From JAVVVD01 sp964642795 (GTDB taxonomy: Bacteria > Bacillota > Clostridia > Christensenellales > CAG-138), in NCBI GenBank assembly GCA_964642795.1, contig CAZXRQ010000062.1, positions 1 to 10,043 of the forward strand: a stretch of 10,043 bases of DNA, read 5' to 3'. A program made the position numbers and the translations under genes. The notes under the pieces were generated by a model that was given only the letters and a program-made list of their open reading frames with translations, did not search any database and had not been told where the DNA came from. Positions 1-6,612 of the stretch are shown piece after piece; positions within the stretch are counted from its first letter, which is position 1; each line of letters starts with the position of its first letter.

Positions 1-32
1 CAATGAAATACAATCTCGCTTTGTGGTCGGCT

Positions 33-1592
33 CTACCCCTGCGGCAGGCCGCCTATACCGAATTCCGTCCCGTACAGCTCCTCCAGCGTGGGTTCGCGCA
101 TACGCTCGTAGAACCAGTCCGTCATATCCTGCCCTGCGGCCATGCTGAACGCCTCCACAAGCTGCTCGCCCGTGGCAATTTTGAACATGTTGGCGTTGTA
201 GTAGTTTTGCAGCCCGGAATAGAACGTTGTCTCCCCCAGCTCGTTGAACAGCTCTAAAAACAGCTTTGCGCCGTAGTTGTATATCAGCGTGACGTATTCA
301 TAATCGCCCAGCGAGTACACGTCGGTATCCAGGGCACACATACGCACATACTGTTCAAGCGAGGCAAACTCGCTTTCCAGCATAACGTCGTACATGCTCG
401 CATCGCGGCAGCAGCGCAAAAATTCCAGACCCATGAATTCCGTAAGGGATTCATCCTGCCACGGGTGGTTTACCTGGTCGCTCCCGACCACGGCATACCA
501 CCACTGATGCGCCACCTCGTGGGATAGTATATAGTCGCCGGCATTCCGCGCGTAGTCACGGCAGGCGTTGTAGTTAATAAGTATCATCCCCGGATATTCC
601 ATGCCGCCGTCCGCGTCCATCTGTGCAACGCAGAAGCGGGTGTACGGATATGCGCCTATTCGGGAGGAAAAGAATTCCAGCGCTTCGCAGGCCGTCTGAG
701 CGCAGTAATCGGCCTCCGACTGATTGCGCGCCATCGCAAGCACCGCAACGCCGGCGCTGGTATACGCGCTGGAGATATATGCGTCCCGCCTTGCGGCAAG
801 CGCAAAGTCCCGCGCCAGCGGCGCTTGTATATAGTGCGTAACGCTGCCGTCGGCCTCGGTGCGCTGCTCGCTCTCATAGCCGGTGCAGGCTATGGTATAC
901 TCCGCAGGCAGCGTTATGGCCACGGTGTAATCGGAAACCTCGCTTACAAAGGTATCGCCCTTGTCGTCGTAGGCGTCCGTACGCCATACCCCGTTTTCAC
1001 ACAGCGCCAGCGTAGGCAGGGCGTTTCCAAGTATTATGCCGCTTTTACCGCAGCCAAACCTGTCGCCGGTCTCGGGGATGGCGACGGTATAGTCGATATA
1101 TATCCGGGCGCCGTTACCCGCCGTCAATGTGGAATTGAGCGGAACCGTCAGCTGCTGGCCGTTTTCGCTAAGCTCGCAGTAGGCGGCAATACCGTCCACC
1201 GAAACGCTGTTTACCGTAAGGCAGCCCGGCGCGACGCCGTTGGGATAAAGATTCAGCACCGCGGCATATACCGGCGCTTCACTGGTACAGCAATAGTCGA
1301 TTATCAGCTTGCCGCGCAAAATCATAGCCTCCGTATCCAGCGTAAGCTTGGCATCATACGCACTGCGCGACAGCGCAGTAGGCGATGCGGTCGGCGCCGC
1401 CGTTGGCGTTGCGGCAGGCGACTCAGTCGGCTCTGCGGGCGCAATCTGTATATCCGGGGCGGCGTCTCCGGCGCGGTCGGGGGCAATAAGGAAAAAGTAT
1501 ATAAGCGCGCCTGCCGCTATTACCGCGGCGGCGACAGCCAACGCGGCGGCAATGCGCCTGCGTCTTGATTTTTTGCCGACACTATCCATCAT
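33..1592 (-). CDS. Membrane-anchored extracellular M1-family metallopeptidase (gluzincin aminopeptidase)
   Basis: Probable zinc aminopeptidase acting outside the cell on peptides. From the ATG at 1592 it has 519 residues. A short basic start (GKKSRRRR) is followed by one hydrophobic segment at about residues 14-37, with no lipobox, which fits a type II signal anchor. A Pro/Thr/Ala-rich linker follows (about 51-74), then the M1 N-terminal beta domain. The catalytic core shows GGMEY (about 329-333, the GxMEN-type motif), HEVAHQWW (His358, Glu359, His362) and Glu381 in DESLTEF, giving HEXXH-X18-E. Tyr440 in YNYGAK is a candidate transition-state tyrosine. The protein ends about 90 residues after the zinc site, so the long helical C-terminal domain of large M1 enzymes is absent. 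An in-frame GTG at 1610 lies upstream of a good -10 box, so I prefer the ATG at 1592 or 1589. There is no Shine-Dalgarno sequence before either. Physiological substrate unknown. Confidence 0.9.
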   Translation of the reverse strand: MMDSVGKKSRRRRIAAALAVAAAVIAAGALIYFFLIAPDRAGDAAPDIQIAPAEPTESPAATPTAAPTASPTALSRSAYDAKLTLDTEAMILRGKLIIDYCCTSEAPVYAAVLNLYPNGVAPGCLTVNSVSVDGIAAYCELSENGQQLTVPLNSTLTAGNGARIYIDYTVAIPETGDRFGCGKSGIILGNALPTLALCENGVWRTDAYDDKGDTFVSEVSDYTVAITLPAEYTIACTGYESEQRTEADGSVTHYIQAPLARDFALAARRDAYISSAYTSAGVAVLAMARNQSEADYCAQTACEALEFFSSRIGAYPYTRFCVAQMDADGGMEYPGMILINYNACRDYARNAGDYILSHEVAHQWWYAVVGSDQVNHPWQDESLTEFMGLEFLRCCRDASMYDVMLESEFASLEQYVRMCALDTDVYSLGDYEYVTLIYNYGAKLFLELFNELGETTFYSGLQNYYNANMFKIATGEQLVEAFSMAAGQDMTDWFYERMREPTLEELYGTEFGIGGLPQG

Positions 1593-1598
1593 GCCGGT

Positions 1599-1610
1599 AT
1601 TATAACACAC
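1599..1610 (-). promoter_or_regulatory. Extended -10 promoter of the M1 peptidase gene, probably leaderless
   Basis: On the minus strand this reads GTGTGTTATAAT, a perfect TATAAT with the TGn extension. The seventh base after the hexamer is the A of the ATG at 1592, so transcription would begin at or next to the start codon. No good -35 lies at 16-18 bases; TTAACA at 1626-1631 would need a 21-base spacer. The motif is seen; promoter function is inferred. Confidence 0.6.
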
Positions 1611-1626
1611 ATCCTGCGGCCTATGT

Positions 1627-1636
1627 GTTAATTAAC
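1627..1636. promoter_or_regulatory. Palindrome GTTAATTAAC between divergent promoters, possible operator
   Basis: A perfect 10-base AT-rich palindrome lies between the -10 boxes of the two divergent genes, in a 116-base intergenic region. It could bind a dimeric regulator of either promoter, or be an AT-rich promoter-upstream element. A 10-base palindrome can occur by chance and no known operator was recognised. Confidence 0.25.
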
Positions 1637-1644
1637 GGCAAAAC

Positions 1645-1673
1645 TTGTTGCGCACCTGCGCGTGTGTTATAAT
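1645..1673 (+). promoter_or_regulatory. Sigma-A-type promoter of the dnaD-dnaI-cysteine desulfidase operon
   Basis: TTGTTG (1645-1650) and TATAAT (1668-1673) are separated by exactly 17 bases. The -10 is preceded by TGT, giving an extended -10. The predicted transcript start is near 1680, leaving a leader of about 29 bases that contains CCGGAG (1697-1702) six bases before the ATG at 1709. The spacer holds a small inverted repeat, GCGCA-CC-TGCGC (1650-1661), which could be a regulator site. Confidence 0.75.
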
Positions 1674-1708
1674 TGAAGCCCACATAAAGCAACAGACCGG
1701 AGCTTATC

Positions 1709-2887
1709 ATGCACTATTTATTTCGACGGGACGAGCTCGCGCTGCGAAGTACTCCCGTTCCCAACAGCTTCATACTAAACGAGCTTCCCACTGCGCCCGA
1801 AGGATATGTAAAGGCCTATCTCTACGGGCTTATGGCCTGCTGCGCCGGCACGGAGCTTACCCCCGCTGCAGAGGCGCTGGGTATGCCCGATGCGGAGGTG
1901 GCTAACGCCTTTACCTATTGGCAGAGCCGCGGACTGGTTAGGGTGCTGGCCACCCAGCCGCCCACCGTGGAATACCTCACCTGTACGGCAGCAGCACCCG
2001 CGCGGGAGGCCGCGCCCATGGTGCGCGCGCTGCAGGAGGTGCTGGGTATGCGGATGCTCTCCGGCTCCGAGCTGGAGCGCATATACGACTGGACGGATAT
2101 ATTCGGGCTGGACGAGGCCGCCGTGCTGATGCTGGTACGCTGGTGCGTGGAAAATAAGGGCCCCCGCGTAAGCATAAAATACATGGACGAGATGGCAAGA
2201 TCCTGGGCGGACGCGGGCGTGCTCACCGCGGAGGCGGCAGAGGCGCGCCTTATACGCAACTCAGAGCTTTCCTCCGGCGCCCAAAGGATACTCAAGCGCT
2301 GGCGCAAGAGCCGCCGCCCCACCGAGGACGAGCTTGCCATGTACGACGTTTGGAAGCAATGGGGCTTTGACGACGAGGCAATAGCAGCGGCGTGTGCGCG
2401 CATGGCCGGGGTGAGCGACCCGAGCTTCAAATACCTTAACGGCATTCTGGAAAGCTGGCGGGCCACCGGCGTTATGGATACTGACGCCGTGGCGCGCTTG
2501 ATAAAGCAGCAGGATGCCGCAGGCGAGCTTGCGCGGCAGATGTTCCTGCGTGCAGGCATAAAGCGCAACCCCTCCGCGCGCGAGCTTGAACAGCTGCAGA
2601 CCGTGAAGGATGCTTGGCACATGGACGCAGAGGTGATGCTGTTTGCCGCGGACAGCGCATCGGGCGCGAGCTCCCCTTACCCATATATGCAAAGGCTGCT
2701 TACCGGCTGGCATGACGCCGGCGTCACTAGTGTATCCGCTGCAAAAGCCGCGCTGGCCGCACCGCCGACACAGTCGCAGCCGCGCGGCGGCAAAAACCGT
2801 TTCACCCAGTTCAAACAGCGCTCTTACAGCGCAGACGAGCTGAAAAATATAGGCGTGAGGCTGCTTGACGATGATGATGACGTCTGA
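1709..2887 (+). CDS. DnaD-domain replication initiation protein with three DnaD C-terminal repeats
   Basis: Primosome component of the Firmicutes DnaB/DnaD family, which remodels DNA at origins and stalled forks and helps load the replicative helicase. The 392-residue protein has an N-terminal winged-helix-like region (about 1-95, with a helix-turn-helix-like LTPAAEALGMPDAEV stretch). Three tandem DnaB_2/DnaD-type helical repeats follow at about 115-180, 193-265 and 278-349. Each ends in a version of the family signature Y-x4-L/M-x2-W-x3-GV: YMDEMARSWADAGV, YLNGILESWRATGV and YMQRLLTGWHDAGV. The basic tail KNRFTQFKQRSYSADEL resembles the NRF-x2-F-x-QR-x-Y motif common at the C terminus of clostridial DnaD proteins, and the end is acidic (DDDDDV). 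The start ATG has CCGGAG six bases upstream. The gene overlaps the following helicase-loader gene, which supports a shared job. It is not a clear orthologue of either B. subtilis DnaB or DnaD. Confidence 0.9.
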   Translation: MHYLFRRDELALRSTPVPNSFILNELPTAPEGYVKAYLYGLMACCAGTELTPAAEALGMPDAEVANAFTYWQSRGLVRVLATQPPTVEYLTCTAAAPAREAAPMVRALQEVLGMRMLSGSELERIYDWTDIFGLDEAAVLMLVRWCVENKGPRVSIKYMDEMARSWADAGVLTAEAAEARLIRNSELSSGAQRILKRWRKSRRPTEDELAMYDVWKQWGFDDEAIAAACARMAGVSDPSFKYLNGILESWRATGVMDTDAVARLIKQQDAAGELARQMFLRAGIKRNPSARELEQLQTVKDAWHMDAEVMLFAADSASGASSPYPYMQRLLTGWHDAGVTSVSAAKAALAAPPTQSQPRGGKNRFTQFKQRSYSADELKNIGVRLLDDDDDV

Positions 2888-3812
2888 TATACGGCAGGAA
2901 TATGCAAATATGCGCGTACAGGCGCTCTCCGAATGCGAGGAGCGCACCCGCGCAGCCTATGCCGCTATGCCGCGGCTGGAGGCGATAGCCCGGCAGCGGC
3001 GGGAGCTGGCCTTCGGGCTGGGAAGATCGCTGCTTGGCGACGTCCCCGACAAGGCTGCTCTGCGCCGGCAGGTCGCGTCCGAGCTTGCCGCACTGGATGC
3101 GGAGCAGGCCCGGCTGCTTGAGGACGCGGGGGTCGGTGCGGATTACCTAAAGCCCCGTTTCCACTGCCCGCTTTGCGAGGATACCGGCTATGTGGGGCAG
3201 GTGCAAAAAGCCCCCTGCATATGCCTGCGGCAGCGTTTGCTTCGCCAGTCCTTCGCCAGCAGTATCGGTTCAGATGAAACCTTCGAGAGCTTTCGCGCCG
3301 ACGTATATCCCACAGATACCCAGCGCAAGCTCAGCTCTAAGGCCAGATCGCTGTGCGAATCATACGCAAACGACTTCCCGGATAACGAGCGGCGCGATCT
3401 GCTGATTATGGGGCCCACGGGGCTGGGCAAGACGTTTTTGCTCAACGCCATAGCCGAACGGGTGGCCCAAAGGGGGCATACCGTAACACGGCTTACCGCA
3501 TACAATCTTGTCTCCGCATACCGGCAAAGCATATTCGATAACGCAGCTCCGGTGGACTGCCTTTCGCCGGAGCTGCTTATAATCGACGACCTTGGCAGTG
3601 AGCCCATGATAAAGAACATCACCTGCGAGTACCTGTTCTCCGTGATAAATGAGCGGCAAAACGCGGGGCTCTCCACCGCCATAGGCACCAATCTCTCACC
3701 GGAGGAGATGCTCGAATCATACAGCGAACGGCTTTTCTCCCGCGTAATGCTTGCCCGAAGCTGCACCGTGATACCGCTGGAGGGCAAGGATCTGCGCGCA
3801 TATATTAAATGA
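2871..3812 (+). CDS. DnaI/DnaC-type replicative helicase loader, AAA+ ATPase
   Basis: Predicted helicase loader that places the hexameric DnaB/DnaC-type helicase on single-stranded DNA using ATP. The N-terminal region (about 1-95) is helical and charged, as in helicase-interacting domains. A zinc-binding cluster follows: Cys99 and Cys102 (HCPLCEDTGYV), then Cys116 and Cys118 (CIC). The AAA+ domain has Walker A GPTGLGKT (181-188), Walker B LLIIDD (235-240), a sensor 1 region STAIGTN (about 268-274) and an arginine-finger-like ERLFSRV (about 287-293). The length of 313 residues is normal for DnaI. The ATG at 2871 is chosen, with GTGAGG ending at 2860 as ribosome binding site; a TTG at 2865 and ATGs at 2874 and 2877 are alternatives. 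It overlaps the end of the DnaD gene by 17 bases, so translation is probably coupled. An IstB transposition helper is unlikely, since no transposase is nearby and the cysteine cluster fits DnaI. Confidence 0.9.
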   Translation: MMMTSDIRQEYANMRVQALSECEERTRAAYAAMPRLEAIARQRRELAFGLGRSLLGDVPDKAALRRQVASELAALDAEQARLLEDAGVGADYLKPRFHCPLCEDTGYVGQVQKAPCICLRQRLLRQSFASSIGSDETFESFRADVYPTDTQRKLSSKARSLCESYANDFPDNERRDLLIMGPTGLGKTFLLNAIAERVAQRGHTVTRLTAYNLVSAYRQSIFDNAAPVDCLSPELLIIDDLGSEPMIKNITCEYLFSVINERQNAGLSTAIGTNLSPEEMLESYSERLFSRVMLARSCTVIPLEGKDLRAYIK

Positions 3813-3830
3813 CCGGAGGCAACTATAGCC

Positions 3831-5102
3831 ATGCTTAACGACGCCGTCCGCAGCGAATATGCTGCAATTCTTTTTGAAGAACTCAGCCCCGCCACCGGCT
3901 GTACGGAGCCTATCGCCATAGCCTTTGCAGCCGCAAAGGCACGTGAGGCGCTGGGCGGGCTGCCGGAGCACTGCACCGTCACCGTAAGCGGCAACATATT
4001 AAAAAACGTGATGAGCGTGACCGTTCCCAACACGGGCGGACTGAAGGGATTGAAGGCCGCCGTGGCCGCAGGGCTGGTCGCAGGCGACCCCGACGCCGGC
4101 CTGCAGGCGCTTGGCCGTGTTTCGGACGCGCAAAAGCCGGCCATCGCCGAATACCTTCAAACCCACGATATAGACATAGTGCCGCACAAATGCGACAGGC
4201 TCTTGTATATAGGCATAAACACCGAGCTTGGCGGCCATACCGCAAGCGTGATAATCTGCGATACGCACACCAACGTTATACACATACAAAGGGACGATAC
4301 CGTGCTGTTCCACGAGGATAAGGCGCAGCCCGAGGGCGAGACCACCGATCGCAGCCTGCTCAATGTACGCGACATACTCGAATACGCAAACACGCTGGAC
4401 GATCCCGGCGTAACGGCGCTTATCAAGCAGCAGATAGCGTATAACGGCGCAATATCCAACGAGGGACTAAAGGGCAGCTGGGGCGCCGAGATAGGTAAGA
4501 CATTGATTGAGATATACGGAAACGACATAAGCCTGCGCGCACGCGCGGCGGCCGCTGCGGGCAGCGACGCGCGCATGGGCGGCTGCGATATGCCGGTAAT
4601 GATAGTATCCGGCAGCGGCAACCAGGGCATGACCGCGAGCCTGCCCGTGATGGAGTATGCGCGCGAGCTGGGCGCAAGCGAGGAAAAGCTGATCCGCGCG
4701 CTGGTGCTGTCCGACCTTATAACCATACACCAAAAAACCGGCATAGGCCGGCTTTCCGCCTTCTGCGGCGCGGTCAGCGCGGCCTGCGGCGCGGCCTGCG
4801 GCATAGCCTACCTTTACGACGCCGGCTATGACGTGATCGCCCACACGATAGTAAACACGCTCGCCATAGTCAGCGGCATGGTATGTGACGGCGCCAAGCC
4901 CTCCTGCGCGGCCAAGATAGCCTCCGCAGTGGACGCCGCGCTGCTGGGCTACGCCATGTATACCCACGGCCACCAGTTTTACAGCGGGGAGGGCATCATC
5001 AAAAAGGGCGTGGAGCACAACATCGATAACGTGGGCCGTCTTGCCCGCGAGGGCATGAAGTCCACCGACCGCAAGATACTGGACATAATGGTGGAGGAAT
5101 AA
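3831..5102 (+). CDS. L-cysteine desulfidase, UPF0597/CyuA (YhaM) family
   Basis: Cytoplasmic enzyme predicted to break L-cysteine into pyruvate, ammonia and sulfide; the family is related to the alpha chain of iron-sulfur L-serine dehydratases. The 423 residues match the usual family length. The N-terminal signature LSPATGCTEPIAIAFAAAKA carries Cys24, and SGNILKNVMSVTVPNTGG follows. Further conserved-looking cysteines are Cys252 (GGCDMP), Cys312/319/323 in a Cys-Gly-Ala-rich stretch, and Cys352/359 (VCDGAKPSC). In the characterised archaeal member three cysteines hold a [4Fe-4S] cluster; Cys24, one of 312-323 and Cys352 or 359 are the likely equivalents here. No PLP-lysine motif was seen, as expected. 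It begins 18 bases after the helicase loader, with GGAGG at 3815-3819, and is followed by a strong terminator, so it is the last gene of the operon. Activity on serine or another thiol amino acid is possible. Confidence 0.88.
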   Translation: MLNDAVRSEYAAILFEELSPATGCTEPIAIAFAAAKAREALGGLPEHCTVTVSGNILKNVMSVTVPNTGGLKGLKAAVAAGLVAGDPDAGLQALGRVSDAQKPAIAEYLQTHDIDIVPHKCDRLLYIGINTELGGHTASVIICDTHTNVIHIQRDDTVLFHEDKAQPEGETTDRSLLNVRDILEYANTLDDPGVTALIKQQIAYNGAISNEGLKGSWGAEIGKTLIEIYGNDISLRARAAAAAGSDARMGGCDMPVMIVSGSGNQGMTASLPVMEYARELGASEEKLIRALVLSDLITIHQKTGIGRLSAFCGAVSAACGAACGIAYLYDAGYDVIAHTIVNTLAIVSGMVCDGAKPSCAAKIASAVDAALLGYAMYTHGHQFYSGEGIIKKGVEHNIDNVGRLAREGMKSTDRKILDIMVEE

Positions 5103-5111
5103 CCCGCATAT

Positions 5112-5152
5112 AAAAACGGTACGGGTGACATTGCGCTCCCGTACCGTTTTTT
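5112..5152. terminator. Bidirectional intrinsic terminator between convergent operons
   Basis: The arms AAAAACGGTACGGG (5112-5125) and CCCGTACCGTTTTT (5138-5151) are perfect inverted repeats around a 12-base loop. A T tract follows the GC core on the plus strand and another on the minus strand, because the left arm begins with five A. It lies 9 bases after the desulfidase stop and 23 bases after the MATE stop on the other strand, so one hairpin can end both transcripts. Confidence 0.88.
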
Positions 5153-5175
5153 GCTTGAGCTGCGCTCCCGCGCCG

Positions 5176-6606
5176 CTACAATTCAATTTTGCTCCATTTA
5201 TTGCGGTAGAACCGCACGGAGGCCAGCGTTTGGCGGGTTATCTGCTCCACCATCATGCCCAGCCATGCGCCTATAAGCCCTAGGCCGAGCGGATAGCACA
5301 GTATGTATGAAAGCCCCGGCCGTATTATGCCTACGCTTATCAGGCTCACCAGCATCAGATGCCTTGCGTCCCCCGCGCCGCGCAGGCAGCCGAACATCAC
5401 CACCTGCGACGCCTGGAACATGGCCATCACCACAATGATAAGCACTATATTGCTGCCCAGGGTGAGTATCCTTGCATCGTCGGAAAACAAGCCTATCACA
5501 TCGTAGCGGAACACCGCGATAGTCACGGCTATGCACAGCGCCACGGCCATAGCGACACGCTGGCACATCTTGCCGTACATCATGGAGAGATCCGGCCGCC
5601 TTGCGCCGAGATTCTGCCCCACAAGGCTGGTGGCGGCTATGCCCATTCCCTCCGAAAAGGAAAAATAGATATGTGTAATATTGATGCATATCTGATGCGT
5701 GGCATAGGGTATCGTGCCAAGGTTGGCGCAGATCATGTTGAAGGTGAAAAAGCCGAACCTAAGCAGCAGCTGTTCTACCAGCGACGATGAGCCTACTTTA
5801 GTTATGGCGTTTACCGTGCGCTTGTCAAACCGCCAAGAGCCGCCCGAAAGCAGCGTGAGCGAGGGCGGGTTGTGCGGGGAGGCGTGCCCGCTGGTATGAA
5901 GCAGCGATATAAGCGATATGCAAAACGCCACAAAGCCGCTCAGCGCGGTAGCGATGGCCGCGCCGCGTACGCCCAGGCGGGGGAATATCCACACGCCGTT
6001 TATCAGCAGATAGTTGAACAGTATGTTTACTATGTTGGCCGAAACATTGGCGCGCATGGATATTTTGGTATTGCCGAAGCCGCGCTGCGCGGCGTTCATG
6101 GTAAGGCCCATGCAGGCGAAGAACTGGCCGCACATTACTATGCGGAAGTAATCGCACGCGGTATCGATATAGTCCGCGCCCGCGCCGGCAAGCGTGAGCA
6201 GCGGCCGTGCAAGCGTAAGCGCCGCCGTGGTCATTAGTATGCACAGGCAGACGCATATCAGCAGCGACTGCTTGAGCGAGCGCGTGGCGCCCTCGGTATC
6301 GCCCTCCCCCTTCCGGCGGGCGACTATGGCGGTAACGCCTATGTTAAGCGATATTACCGCCGCCATAAGCAAAAACTTGGGCTGGGTGCATATGCCCACG
6401 GCGGTTATAGCCTCCGGCCCCAGCGCGCTTACCATTATGGTATCCACAAAGCCTATTATCGCCACGAAAAGCGATTCCAGCGTGGCGGGCCACGCCAGAC
6501 GGAACACCGTGCCATAGCCCTCACGCGCAGAAGGAAGCTCGCCCTTTATCAGGGCGGGCTTCAGCATACTTTTGGGGTCGTATAGGCGCTTTAGCGGATT
6601 ACTCAT
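5176..6606 (-). CDS. MATE-family multidrug/toxin efflux transporter
   Basis: Integral membrane cation-coupled antiporter of the MATE family, 476 residues with about 12 hydrophobic segments in two related halves, the usual size. Family traits are VDTIMVSALGPEAITAVG in the first membrane segment (about 54-71), the cytoplasmic RRKGEGDTEGA stretch, NIVNILFNYLLINGVWIFPRLGVRGAAIAT in the first half (quoted in parts: NIVNILFNYL, then GVRGAAIAT), and SLVGQNLGARRPD in the second half. The N-terminal tail of about 30 residues before the first membrane segment is basic and a little long. The ATG at 6606 lies 6 bases after the potD stop, and the gene is the last of the pot operon, so it is probably co-transcribed with the polyamine importer. 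No clear Shine-Dalgarno sequence was seen, so translation may depend on coupling to potD. The substrate cannot be read from the sequence; a polyamine or organic cation is a guess from context only. Confidence 0.9.
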   Translation of the reverse strand: MSNPLKRLYDPKSMLKPALIKGELPSAREGYGTVFRLAWPATLESLFVAIIGFVDTIMVSALGPEAITAVGICTQPKFLLMAAVISLNIGVTAIVARRKGEGDTEGATRSLKQSLLICVCLCILMTTAALTLARPLLTLAGAGADYIDTACDYFRIVMCGQFFACMGLTMNAAQRGFGNTKISMRANVSANIVNILFNYLLINGVWIFPRLGVRGAAIATALSGFVAFCISLISLLHTSGHASPHNPPSLTLLSGGSWRFDKRTVNAITKVGSSSLVEQLLLRFGFFTFNMICANLGTIPYATHQICINITHIYFSFSEGMGIAATSLVGQNLGARRPDLSMMYGKMCQRVAMAVALCIAVTIAVFRYDVIGLFSDDARILTLGSNIVLIIVVMAMFQASQVVMFGCLRGAGDARHLMLVSLISVGIIRPGLSYILCYPLGLGLIGAWLGMMVEQITRQTLASVRFYRNKWSKIEL

Positions 6607-6612
6607 GTGGCT

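Noticed and set aside
1..32. Possible terminator after the M1 peptidase
   Set aside because: Only 32 bases are visible past the stop codon and no hairpin with a T tract can be drawn in them.
1379..1440. Repetitive GC-rich stretch that looked like a minisatellite
   Set aside because: It encodes the Pro/Thr/Ala linker of the M1 peptidase; the repetition reflects low-complexity protein sequence and is not a regular DNA repeat.
2871..3812. IstB-type transposition helper ATPase
   Set aside because: The DnaC/IstB fold matches, but there is no transposase or terminal inverted repeat nearby. The cysteine cluster and the overlapping DnaD gene point to a DnaI-type helicase loader.
3188..4144. 318-codon open frame on the minus strand across the helicase loader and the desulfidase start
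   Set aside because: It spans two genuine plus-strand genes and the gap between them, is Ser/Ala-rich, and shows no domain or ribosome binding site.
4467..5186. 239-codon open frame on the minus strand opposite the cysteine desulfidase gene
   Set aside because: Its protein is Ala/Gly/Val/His-rich with no family resemblance, and it runs through the terminator hairpin. The plus-strand frame encodes a clear UPF0597 protein, so this frame is a codon-bias shadow.
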